From Streptomyces sp. CB02009 (lineage in GTDB: Bacteria; Actinomycetota; Actinomycetes; Streptomycetales; Streptomycetaceae), in NCBI RefSeq assembly GCF_001905825.1, contig NZ_LIVV01000004.1, positions 431,638-495,637 on the forward strand: a stretch of DNA of 64,000 nt, given 5' to 3'. A program made the position numbers and the translations under genes. Under the pieces are notes generated by a model. That model was not told where the DNA came from. It made no database searches and saw only the letters and a program-made list of their open reading frames with translations. Shown piece by piece: positions 1 through 7,492 of this stretch. The stretch's first letter is position 1, and every line of letters begins with the position of its first letter.

Positions 1-85
1 CGACCCGCGCGAGGTCCACGCCCGAGGCTTCGGGAACGGCCGGCGCCGGAGTATCCACAGGCTGGGGAAGCTTTTCCTCGCTCAT
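1..85 (-). CDS. DUF721 (DciA-like) protein, N-terminal fragment
   Basis: Only the first 28 codons lie in the window; the gene continues past the left edge. The readable N-terminus starts MSEEKLPQPVDTPAPAVPEA and is acidic and proline-rich. Its ATG (85-83) overlaps the recF stop as ATGA, so translation is probably coupled. In Streptomyces the gene between recF and gyrB encodes a DUF721 protein, the DciA family that helps load the replicative helicase. The identity rests on position, not on a visible domain. Confidence 0.6.
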   Translation of the reverse strand, partial: MSEEKLPQPVDTPAPAVPEASGVDLARV

Positions 86-1203
86 ACGCGCTCCACCGTC
101 CCTCCGGCCACCTGGTACCGCGTCCCCGCGAGGACCCCCGGTACGTCGTCGTCCACGGCGGCCGTCACCAGGACCTGCTCGCCGCCCGCCACCAGCTCCG
201 CGAGCCGCTCGCGCCGCCGCGCGTCCAGCTCGGCGAAGACGTCGTCGAGGACGAGGACCGGCTCGTTGCCCTCGGAGCGCAGCAGGTCGTACGAGGCGAG
301 CCGCAGCGCCAGCGCGTAGGACCAGGACTCGCCGTGGCTGGCGTACCCCTTCGCCGGGAGTTCGCCGAGCTTGAGGAGCAGCTCGTCACGGTGCGGGCCG
401 ACGAGGGTGACGCCCCGCTCGATCTCCTGCTTGCGCACCTCGGCCAGCGCGGCGGTCAGCTGCTCGTACAGCTCCTCGCGGGTGTGCCCGGTGCCCGGCG
501 CGGAGGGCCGGTACTCGAGCAGGATCGGTCCGCCGCCGGGCGCGAGCTGCTCGTACGCCTTGTCGGCGAGCGGCTGCAGGACGGCGATCAGGTCGAGCCG
601 CTGGGCGAGCAGCTCGGCCCCGGCCCGCGCCAGGTGCTGGTCCCAGACGTCGAGGGTGGACAGGTCCATGCCGCGGCCGCCGTGCCGGCGGGCCATCGCC
701 GCGGACTTCAGGAGCGTGTTGCGCTGTTTGAGCACGCGCTCGTAGTCGGAGCGCACGCCGGCCATGCGCGGGGTGCGCGCCGTGATCAGCTCGTCGAGGA
801 AGCGCCGGCGCTCGCCGGGGTCGCCCTTCACCAGGGCGAGGTCCTCGGGGGCGAACAGCACGGTCCGAACGATGCCGAGCACGTCACGCGGTCTGACCTG
901 CGAGGACCTGTTGATACGGGCACGGTTGGCCCGGCCAGGGTTGAGTTCGAGCTCGACCAGCTGGGAGCGCTCGCCCTGGGTGACGGCGGCGCGGATCACC
1001 GCGCGTTCCGCGCCCATCCGGACGAGCGGGGCGTCGGAGGCGACGCGGTGGCTGGAGAGGGTCGCGAGATAGCCGACGGCCTCGACCAGGTTGGTCTTGC
1101 CCTGGCCGTTCGCGCCCACGAAAGCGGTGACGCCCGGGTCGAGCGGGACCTCGACCCGGGCGTAGGAGCGGAAGTCGGCCAGCGAGAGATGCGTGACGTG
1201 CAT
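82..1203 (-). CDS. recF: DNA replication and repair protein RecF
   Basis: RecF is an SMC-like ABC ATPase that binds gapped DNA with RecO and RecR and helps load RecA at stalled forks. The 373-residue product has the usual family length. It shows the Walker A motif GANGQGKT at residues 30-37 after the typical N-terminal LSLADFRSY, and a Walker B/D-loop VLVLDDVFAELDARR near the C-terminus. The ATG at 1203 is the only sensible start. It lies downstream of dnaN and gnd on the same strand, and its stop overlaps the next start (ATGA). Confidence 0.97.
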   Translation of the reverse strand: MHVTHLSLADFRSYARVEVPLDPGVTAFVGANGQGKTNLVEAVGYLATLSSHRVASDAPLVRMGAERAVIRAAVTQGERSQLVELELNPGRANRARINRSSQVRPRDVLGIVRTVLFAPEDLALVKGDPGERRRFLDELITARTPRMAGVRSDYERVLKQRNTLLKSAAMARRHGGRGMDLSTLDVWDQHLARAGAELLAQRLDLIAVLQPLADKAYEQLAPGGGPILLEYRPSAPGTGHTREELYEQLTAALAEVRKQEIERGVTLVGPHRDELLLKLGELPAKGYASHGESWSYALALRLASYDLLRSEGNEPVLVLDDVFAELDARRRERLAELVAGGEQVLVTAAVDDDVPGVLAGTRYQVAGGTVERV

Positions 1204-1263
1204 GGTTGGGCGCCGACCTTCTTCCCCCGGCGGCTGTGCACCGCGGGGTGCACAGCCTGTGGA

Positions 1264-2142
1264 TTACTTCTTCGTCTCGACCGCGTGGCCACCGAACTGG
1301 TTGCGCAGCGCGGCGATCATCTTCATCTGCGGGGAGTCGTCCTGGCGGGAGGCGAACCGCGCGAACAGCGAGGCGGTGATCGCCGGCAGCGGTACGGCGT
1401 TGTCGATGGCGGCCTCGACCGTCCACCGGCCCTCGCCGGAGTCCGACGCGTAGCCGCGCAGCTTGTCCAGGTGCTCGTCCTCGTCCAGGGCGTTGACCGC
1501 GAGGTCCAGCAGCCAGGAACGGATGACCGTGCCCTCCTGCCAGGAGCGGAAGACCTCGCGCACGTCGGTGACGGAGTCGACCTTCTCCAGGAGCTCCCAG
1601 CCCTCGGCGTAGGCCTGCATCATGGCGTACTCGATGCCGTTGTGGACCATCTTCGCGAAGTGGCCGGCGCCGACCTTGCCGGCGTGCACGGAGCCGAACT
1701 CGCCCTCGGGCTTGAGCGCGTCGAAGATCGGCTGGACCCTCGCGACGTCCTCGGCGGAGCCGCCGTACATCAGCGCGTAGCCGTTCTCCAGGCCCCAGAC
1801 GCCACCGGAGACGCCGCAGTCGACGAAGCCGATGCCCTTGGCCGCCAGCTCCTCGGCGTGCTTCTCGTCGTCCGTCCAGCGGGAGTTGCCGCCGTCCACG
1901 ACGATGTCGCCGGGGGAGAGCAGCTCGGCCAGCTCGTCGATGGTGGACTGGGTCGCGGCACCGGCCGGGACCATCACCCACACGACGCGGGGCCCCTTGA
2001 GCCTGCCCACAAGCTCTTCGAGGCTGTGGACGTCGGCGAGGTCCGGATTGCGGTCGTATCCGATGACGGTGTGGCCTGCGCGGCGGATGCGCTCACGCAT
2101 GTTGCCGCCCATCTTGCCGAGACCGACGAGACCGAGCTCCAT
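1264..2142 (-). CDS. gnd: 6-phosphogluconate dehydrogenase, short decarboxylating type
   Basis: This enzyme oxidises and decarboxylates 6-phosphogluconate to ribulose 5-phosphate in the pentose phosphate pathway. The N-terminus MELGLVGLGKMGGNM carries the Rossmann dinucleotide motif GLGKMG. At 292 residues it belongs to the short, about 300-residue class rather than the 470-residue form. The start was set at 2142 because AAGGAA lies about 7 bases upstream and the Rossmann strand begins at once; an in-frame ATG 22 codons earlier adds an unrelated proline-rich tail. Its insertion between dnaN and recF is typical of Streptomyces. Cofactor preference cannot be settled by eye. Confidence 0.93.
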   Translation of the reverse strand: MELGLVGLGKMGGNMRERIRRAGHTVIGYDRNPDLADVHSLEELVGRLKGPRVVWVMVPAGAATQSTIDELAELLSPGDIVVDGGNSRWTDDEKHAEELAAKGIGFVDCGVSGGVWGLENGYALMYGGSAEDVARVQPIFDALKPEGEFGSVHAGKVGAGHFAKMVHNGIEYAMMQAYAEGWELLEKVDSVTDVREVFRSWQEGTVIRSWLLDLAVNALDEDEHLDKLRGYASDSGEGRWTVEAAIDNAVPLPAITASLFARFASRQDDSPQMKMIAALRNQFGGHAVETKK

Positions 2143-2262
2143 CAGAGATTCCTTAAGCGTCGTGTGCGGTTTACCCGGATCCGAGCCTACGCCCGGACCC
2201 GGGTGCACACCTGTGGGGTCAGCCGCTCAGGCGATTCCCCGCAGTGACCGGCTTCCGCGGGG

Positions 2263-3393
2263 TCAGCCGCTGAGGCGCACCGGCATGATCAGGTACTTGT
2301 ACGCCTCGTCCGCCTCGGCGTCCAGGGCGGGCTTGCCGCTCAGCAGGGCCGGCTTGGTGGAGGTCGTGAAGGAGAGCTGGGCGACCGGGGAGTCGATCGC
2401 GCTCAGACCGTCCAGCAGGAAGGTCGGGTTGAAGGCGATCGAGATGTCGTCGCCCTCGAGCTGCGCGTCGACGCGCTCCACAGCCTGTGCGTCGTCGCTG
2501 GAGCCGGCCTCCAGGATCAGCACGCCCTGCTCGAAGCTCAGCCGGACCGGGGTGTTGCGCTCGGCCACCAGGGCCACGCGCTTGACGGCCTCGACGAACG
2601 GGGCGGTCTCGATCACCGCGACCGAGTTGAACTCGGTGGGGAAGAGCGTCCGGTACTTCGGCAGGTCGCCCTCGAGGAGGCGGGTGGTGGTGCGGCGGCC
2701 CGCGCCCTCGAAGCCGATGAGGCCCTCGCCCTTGCCGGAGCCCGAGAGCGCCAGGGTGACCGTGTCGCCGCTCGTGAGCGCCTTGGCGGTGTCCAGGAGG
2801 GTCTTCGCGGGCACCAGGGCGACCGCGGAGGCGTCCGGGGACTCCGGCTTCCACAGGAACTCGCGGACCGCGAAGCGGTAGCGGTCGGTGGAGGCCAGGG
2901 TGACCGTGTCGCCCTCGATCTCGATGCGCACACCGGTGAGCACGGGCAGCGTGTCGTCGCGGCCGGCGGCGATGGCCACCTGTGCGGCGGCGGAGGCGAA
3001 GACCTCACCGGGGACGGTGCCGGTCGCGGTGGGCATCTCCGGCAGCGCCGGGTACTCCTCCACAGGCAGGGTGTGGAGGGTGAAGCGGGAGGAGCCGCAG
3101 ACCACGGTCGCCCGTACACCGTCTGTGGAGATCTCCACCGGCCGGTTGGGGAGAGCGCGGCAGATGTCGGCGAGCAGTCGGCCGGAGACGAGGACGGTGC
3201 CGTCCTCCTCGACCTCGGCCTCGACGGAGACGCGGGCCGAGACCTCGTAGTCGAAGCTCGAGAAGCTCAGCGCGCCGTCCTCGGCCTTCAGCAGAAGGCC
3301 CGCGAGGACGGGGGCCGGCGGACGGGCCGGGAGGCTGCGGGCCACCCAGGCCACCGCCTCGGCAAGTACGTCGCGCTCCACCCGGATCTTCAC
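2263..3393 (-). CDS. dnaN: DNA polymerase III sliding clamp, beta subunit
   Basis: The beta clamp is a ring-shaped homodimer that tethers polymerase III and mismatch-repair partners to DNA. The 376-residue product matches the usual size for three clamp folds. It opens with MKIRVERDVLAEAVAWVARS and ends in IMPVRLSG, comparable to the C-terminal MPMRL of the E. coli clamp, where the partner cleft lies. The start is GTG (3393), with AGGAGG about 8 bases upstream. Its promoter region adjoins the DnaA-trio side of oriC, as in other Gram-positive bacteria. Confidence 0.98.
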   Translation of the reverse strand: MKIRVERDVLAEAVAWVARSLPARPPAPVLAGLLLKAEDGALSFSSFDYEVSARVSVEAEVEEDGTVLVSGRLLADICRALPNRPVEISTDGVRATVVCGSSRFTLHTLPVEEYPALPEMPTATGTVPGEVFASAAAQVAIAAGRDDTLPVLTGVRIEIEGDTVTLASTDRYRFAVREFLWKPESPDASAVALVPAKTLLDTAKALTSGDTVTLALSGSGKGEGLIGFEGAGRRTTTRLLEGDLPKYRTLFPTEFNSVAVIETAPFVEAVKRVALVAERNTPVRLSFEQGVLILEAGSSDDAQAVERVDAQLEGDDISIAFNPTFLLDGLSAIDSPVAQLSFTTSTKPALLSGKPALDAEADEAYKYLIMPVRLSG

Positions 3394-3539
3394 CGGAACC
3401 GCCTCCTGCTTGTTGCTGGCTCTTCGTCGACTGCGGGAACCAGTCTGACGTACGCCGCCGACACTCGGTGCTGCTCGGGGTCAAGTCGCGACGAGAGCGC
3501 GTCGGAGCTCCGGCGCCGAGTTGTGCACAGGCCCCACTT

Positions 3540-4085
3540 CGAAGCGGATTCCTAGCTAACTCTAAGTGGGAGTAGTAGTAGGGCCTGTGGAAACGGTGGA
3601 TAACGTCGTTTTCGCAGGTCAAGCCCGGTTTTTTGTCCACTGTGCCTGTGGGTGGAGTCGGTGGACAACTGGGGTTCTCTGTGGACACCCGAAAGTTCTG
3701 CACACCCGATACACAGGCCATGGGGAGTTCTCCCCAGCGCTGTCCCCAGCTTTCCCCAGGTTCCCCACAGCCCAAACGTCTCCCTTGGTGTGACGGCTTT
3801 CACTCGGCCCAGTGAGCGGGGGTGTTTCGTTGCCGAACAGTGGACAGGGGTGTGGAGAAGCTGTGGGCAACGGACCCCTCCCTGTGGGCAGCCGGTGGAC
3901 AACCTTCGGGAGCCCCTGTGGACGAAAGTTCTGTCCACAGCCTGTGGAGATCTTTTACCAACAATTCCACAGGGGCCTGACCTGGGGTGATGATCTGTCA
4001 ACAGTCCGGCCTGTGGACACAATCCGGATAACTCGACAGTCCCCACCCTGTGGACGGGAGATCATCCCGCAATCTGTGGAGAACC
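3540..4085. other. oriC: Chromosomal replication origin oriC (DnaA-box array)
   Basis: The non-coding stretch between dnaN and dnaA is packed with 9-mers resembling the Streptomyces DnaA box TTGTCCACA in both orientations. They lie at 3586, 3595, 3633, 3660, 3680, 3839, 3851, 3862, 3883, 3894, 3917, 3931, 3943, 4012, 4049 and 4075, with a poorer half-site near 3962. The best are TTGTCCACT (3633), GGTGGACAA (3660 and 3894), CTGTCCACA (3931) and TGTGGACAC (3680 and 4012). A relatively AT-rich patch lies at 3950-3966. The density and location make this oriC, about 5.5 boxes per side of the midpoint gap around 3690-3840. Confidence 0.95.
3561..3603 (-). promoter_or_regulatory. DnaA-trio / basal unwinding element
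   Basis: Read on the minus strand, the order is TTATCCACC, then GTTTCCACA, then GGCCC, then TACTACTACTCCCACTTAGA. This is the layout of the basal unwinding element known from Bacillus subtilis: two DnaA boxes, a GC patch, then DnaA-trios. Read 3' to 5' on the plus strand from 3581 the triplets are GAT, GAT, GAT, GAG, GGT and GAA. It sits at the dnaN end of oriC, the expected place for initial strand opening. The assignment is by pattern only. Confidence 0.7.
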
Positions 4086-4375
4086 CGCCACCGGAACGGA
4101 GTAATCGAACAGCCCGTCCCCCGGAAGGGGTCCCGGGCGGCGGCCGCGGGCGCTCCCGGAGGGATCAGGAGTGGCTCCGGAAGGCGTTTTCGGCGTCCCC
4201 GGAGCGCCCGGGAAGACGTCCGGAGGGCCCTGTGGACGGCCTTACGACGGCTCCAGGAGCACTCCGCGCGTCGTCCCGGGCCGTGTCGCGCGTCGTCCCG
4301 GGCCGTGCCGAGGGGCACCCCGGGCCATGCCGCGGCGCGCCCCGGGGAACGCGGACGGGCGCCTCGGGGAATGCC
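4086..4375. repeat. GC-rich oriC flank with 22-bp tandem repeat
   Basis: This part of the dnaN-dnaA gap has few DnaA-box-like words and becomes extremely GC-rich. It holds two identical 21-base copies of CGCGCGTCGTCCCGGGCCGT plus a final G, at 4265-4285 and 4287-4307, separated by one T. Degenerate CCCCGGGCC words follow to about 4370. No convincing gene is present. Confidence 0.6.
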
Positions 4376-4411
4376 GAAGGGCGCCCCGGGAAGTGTCCCT
4401 GGGCGCCCTTC
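4376..4411 (-). terminator. dnaA terminator hairpin
   Basis: GAAGGGCGCCC (4376-4386) and GGGCGCCCTTC (4401-4411) form a perfect 11-bp stem, extended inward by GGGA/TCCC around a short loop. It starts 39 bases beyond the dnaA stop and has no strong T-run, as is usual in Streptomyces. Confidence 0.75.
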
Positions 4412-4449
4412 GGGGGCCTGCGTGGCCGGCCCCGCGCGGGCCGGGCCGG

Positions 4450-6240
4450 TCAGCCGTTCTTGATGCGGTTGGTGAGCTCGGTGACCTGGTTGTAGATGGA
4501 GCGCCGCTCCGCCATCAGCGCGCGGATCTTGCGGTCCGCGTGCATCACCGTCGTGTGGTCGCGGCCGCCGAACTGCGCGCCGATCTTCGGCAGCGACAGA
4601 TCCGTGAGCTCCCGGCACAGATACATGGCGATCTGCCGGGCCGTCACCAGCACGCGGCTGCGCGAGGATCCGCAGAGGTCCTCCACCGTCAGACCGAAGT
4701 AGTCGGCGGTGGCCGCCATGATGGCCGGCGCCGTGATCTCCGGCGAGGAGTCCTCGCCGCCCGGGATCAGGTCCTTGAGGACGATCTCGGTGAGCCCGAG
4801 GTCCACCGGCTGCCGGTTGAGGCTCGCGAAGGCCGTCACCCGGATCAGCGCGCCCTCCAGCTCACGGATGTTCCGCGAGATCCGGGACGCGATGAACTCC
4901 AGTACCTCCGGCGGGGCGTTGAGCTGCTCCTGCACCGCCTTCTTGCGGAGGATCGCGATACGCGTCTCCAGCTCCGGCGGCTGCACGTCGGTGGTGAGGC
5001 CCCACTCGAAGCGGTTGCGGAGCCGGTCCTCCAGGGTCACCAGCTGCTTGGGCGGCCGGTCCGAGGAGAGCACGATCTGCTTGTTCGCGTTGTGGAGGGT
5101 GTTGAAGGTGTGGAAGAACTCCTCCTGCGTCGACTCCTTGCTCGCGAGGAACTGGATGTCGTCGACGAGCAGGATGTCCACGTCGCGGTAGCGCTTGCGG
5201 AAGGCGTCGCCCTTGCCGTCGCGGATCGAGTTGATGAACTCGTTCGTGAACTCCTCCGAGCTCACGTACCGCACGCGGGTGCCCGGGTAGAGGCTCCGCG
5301 CGTAGTGCCCGATCGCGTGCAGCAGATGGGTCTTGCCGAGGCCCGACTCCCCGTAGATGAAGAGCGGGTTGTACGCCTTCGCCGGCGCCTCGGCCACGGC
5401 GACCGCGGCCGCGTGCGCGAAGCGGTTCGAGGAACCGATGACGAAGGTGTCGAAGAGGTACTTGGGGTTCAGCCGCGCGTGCTGCTCACCGGGCGCGCCG
5501 GAGCCCTGCGCGGAGGAGGAGCCGTGGCCGCCGACCTGACCGCCGCCCCCCGGACCGCCGCCGACCGGGCCGCCGGGCCTGGGCCCGGGACGGACGCCGT
5601 GGTTCTGCGGGTCGGGCAGCTCGGCCCGCTCGGGCCGCTGCTGCTCGTAGCCCCGCGGCGGCTCGTCGTACCGCGGCCGGGACTGCTCGGGGCCGGTCGG
5701 GCCGGTGTACGGAGCCCGCTCCTGGTAGCCGCCCAGCCGGGGCTGCTGCCAGGACAGGTCCTCCTGGGTGCGCGGCCAGGCGCCGGGGTCCGGGCGCTGC
5801 TGCCCGTAGTCCGGGTAGGCCGGGCGGGCGGTGGGCAGCCCGTCGTCGGGCATCGGCCGGTGGCCGTAGCCGCCGTCGTACTTCTCGTACGGCTCGGGCT
5901 GCTGGCGCTCGTCGTAGCGCGGCTGCTGCGACTGAGGGAGCGGAGGCGCCGGCGGGGTCGGCTCGCCGACGGAGTCGTCGACGGTGATCGCGATCCGGAT
6001 CGGCCGGCCGCACTCACGGCTGAGGGTCTCGCTGATCAGCGGGGCGAGCCGGCCTTCGAGGACGCGCTTGCCCCACTCGTTGGGTACGGCGAGGAGCGCC
6101 GTGTCGGCGACCAGGGCAAGGGGCTGGCAGCGCTCGATCCACTGCTTGTCCTTGGGCTCGATTCCCTGCTGGCCCTCTGCGAGGAGATGCTCGAGGACGC
6201 GTGGCCACACTGCGGCAAGATCAGCAGGTACGTCAGCCAC
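4450..6240 (-). CDS. dnaA: Chromosomal replication initiator protein DnaA
   Basis: DnaA binds DnaA boxes as an ATP-dependent oligomer, opens oriC and recruits DnaB. Domain I starts VADVPADLAAVWPRVLEHLL. A long Pro/Gly/Arg/Tyr-rich domain II follows, a hallmark of Streptomyces DnaA. The AAA+ domain has Walker A GESGLGKT near residue 297 and Walker B LLVDDIQF, and domain IV has the signature GGRDHTTVMHADRKI. The start is GTG at 6240, where homology to domain I begins; the frame stays open another 93 codons upstream, but that stretch is not DnaA-like and contains promoter DNA. The product is 596 residues. DnaA boxes at 6398 and 6410 suggest autoregulation. Confidence 0.97.
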   Translation of the reverse strand: MADVPADLAAVWPRVLEHLLAEGQQGIEPKDKQWIERCQPLALVADTALLAVPNEWGKRVLEGRLAPLISETLSRECGRPIRIAITVDDSVGEPTPPAPPLPQSQQPRYDERQQPEPYEKYDGGYGHRPMPDDGLPTARPAYPDYGQQRPDPGAWPRTQEDLSWQQPRLGGYQERAPYTGPTGPEQSRPRYDEPPRGYEQQRPERAELPDPQNHGVRPGPRPGGPVGGGPGGGGQVGGHGSSSAQGSGAPGEQHARLNPKYLFDTFVIGSSNRFAHAAAVAVAEAPAKAYNPLFIYGESGLGKTHLLHAIGHYARSLYPGTRVRYVSSEEFTNEFINSIRDGKGDAFRKRYRDVDILLVDDIQFLASKESTQEEFFHTFNTLHNANKQIVLSSDRPPKQLVTLEDRLRNRFEWGLTTDVQPPELETRIAILRKKAVQEQLNAPPEVLEFIASRISRNIRELEGALIRVTAFASLNRQPVDLGLTEIVLKDLIPGGEDSSPEITAPAIMAATADYFGLTVEDLCGSSRSRVLVTARQIAMYLCRELTDLSLPKIGAQFGGRDHTTVMHADRKIRALMAERRSIYNQVTELTNRIKNG

Positions 6241-6636
6241 AGGGCACGCTTTCTCGCAGGTCCCACGATGGTGTGGTTCTCGGGGGACGGTGGGTCGATG
6301 TCCGTGAGGACAGATCCGTGAGGACAGGTAAGGACAGAACGGAAAAGATTGTGGAGTCCAACCACGGTAGTCGCGGCGGCTGAGGTGGTTCAAGTTGTTG
6401 TCCACAGCCTGTGCACAATGGGAGGTGGCGACAGGTCGGTTTGACCGGATGGCGTAGCCGCGCGTACCGTGACCAGGTCGAGTTGTCGATGGCTGCTGCC
6501 GCCTGCCTCCGATGGGCAAAGATCACGGTTTGTGAACGTGTAGCGGTGCACTCGGGCGTATTGCGAGCTACTCGTGGGCGCACGGTGACAGCCAGGCGAT
6601 GTCCCGCCATCTACGAATCATTTCTGGAGCCCCCGA
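6241..6636. promoter_or_regulatory. dnaA-rpmH divergent promoter region with DnaA boxes
   Basis: This 396-bp gap separates divergent dnaA and rpmH. It holds a perfect Streptomyces DnaA box TTGTCCACA at 6398-6406 and a one-mismatch TGTGCACAA at 6410-6418, placed about 160 bp upstream of the dnaA start. That arrangement fits binding of DnaA to its own promoter. No -10/-35 pair was convincing by eye, and no gene was seen here. Confidence 0.75.
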
Positions 6637-6774
6637 GTGAGCAAGCGCACCTTCCAGCCGAACAACCGTCGTCGCGCCAAGACCCACGGCTTCCGCCTGC
6701 GGATGCGTACGCGTGCCGGCCGAGCCATCCTTGCGAACCGTCGTTCCAAGGGTCGCTCTGAGCTGTCCGCCTGA
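6637..6774 (+). CDS. rpmH: 50S ribosomal protein L34
   Basis: L34 is a tiny, very basic protein of the large ribosomal subunit. The 45-residue product starts MSKRTFQPNNRRRAKTHGFR and continues with MRTRAGRAILANRRSKGR, the classic L34 sequence. The start is GTG at 6637, with a GGAG about 8 bases upstream. It opens the rpmH-rnpA-yidD-yidC-jag-rsmG series, conserved next to dnaA in most bacteria, and reads away from oriC. Confidence 0.98.
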   Translation: MSKRTFQPNNRRRAKTHGFRLRMRTRAGRAILANRRSKGRSELSA

Positions 6775-6794
6775 TCTGCTTAACAGGTCATGAC

Positions 6795-7166
6795 GTGCTG
6801 CCTACCGAGAATCGGCTGAGGCGGCGCGAGGACTTCGCAACCGCGGTACGCCGAGGTCGCCGGGCCGGTCGCCCGCTCCTCGTCGTCCACCTACGCAGCG
6901 GTGCAACGAACCCGCACGCGCCTGGGGAGAGCGCTCCCCCGGCACGTGCGGGTTTCGTCGTGAGCAAGGCCGTGGGCGGTGCGGTCGTACGCAACCAAGT
7001 GAAGCGACGTCTGCGCCACCTCGTCCGCGACCGGCTCACCGAGCTGCCCCCCGGTAGCCTGGTGGTCGTACGGGCGTTGCCCGGAGCCGGCGACGCCGAA
7101 CACGCACAGCTGTCCCGAGACCTGGACGCCGCTCTTCAGCGGCTGCTGGGAGGGGGCGCGCGATGA
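6795..7166 (+). CDS. rnpA: Ribonuclease P protein component
   Basis: RnpA is the protein cofactor of RNase P and aids 5' maturation of tRNA precursors by the catalytic RNA. The 123-residue basic protein starts MLPTENRLRRREDFATAVRR. It contains the conserved block VVSKAVGGAVVRNQVKRRLR, which matches the RNR signature of the family. It starts with GTG 20 bases after rpmH. Its stop overlaps the yidD start (ATGA). Confidence 0.97.
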   Translation: MLPTENRLRRREDFATAVRRGRRAGRPLLVVHLRSGATNPHAPGESAPPARAGFVVSKAVGGAVVRNQVKRRLRHLVRDRLTELPPGSLVVVRALPGAGDAEHAQLSRDLDAALQRLLGGGAR

Positions 7167-7489
7167 AGTACCCGCTGCTGGCTCTCATCAAGCTGTACCA
7201 GTGGACGATCAGCCCGCTTCTCGGGCCCGTCTGCCGGTACTACCCGTCGTGTTCCCACTACGGATTCACGGCCATCGACCGGCATGGCGCGATCAAGGGC
7301 ACAGCCCTGACCGCCTGGCGCATCCTGCGGTGCAACCCGTGGTCGCCCGGCGGCGTGGACCATGTCCCCCCGCGTAAGCGCCCGCGCTGGCACGAAATGC
7401 TGAGGAACGCGCTGCGCGGCGACAAGGGCGGGTCCTCCGCCGAGACGAGCCCGGCCGCAGAGACCTCGCCCAATGCTCAAGGAGCCTGA
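7163..7489 (+). CDS. yidD: Membrane protein insertion efficiency factor YidD
   Basis: YidD is a small, membrane-associated protein thought to help YidC insert proteins. The 108-residue product starts MKYPLLALIKLYQWTISPLL, an amphipathic N-terminus. It then shows CRYYPSCSHYGFTAIDRHG and RCNPWSPGGVDHVP, the cysteine- and proline-containing blocks of the family. The C-terminal 25 residues are Ser/Ala-rich and unconserved. Its ATG overlaps the rnpA stop, and yidC begins three bases after its stop. Confidence 0.95.
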   Translation: MKYPLLALIKLYQWTISPLLGPVCRYYPSCSHYGFTAIDRHGAIKGTALTAWRILRCNPWSPGGVDHVPPRKRPRWHEMLRNALRGDKGGSSAETSPAAETSPNAQGA

Positions 7490-7492
7490 TTA

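Noticed and set aside
334..2247. 637-codon plus-strand frame opposite recF and gnd
   Set aside because: Both minus-strand genes have clear motifs, and the plus-strand product has no recognisable domain.
6241..6519. Upstream extension of the dnaA frame by 93 codons
   Set aside because: It is not DnaA-like, and it covers the promoter and two DnaA boxes; the domain I start at 6240 is standard.
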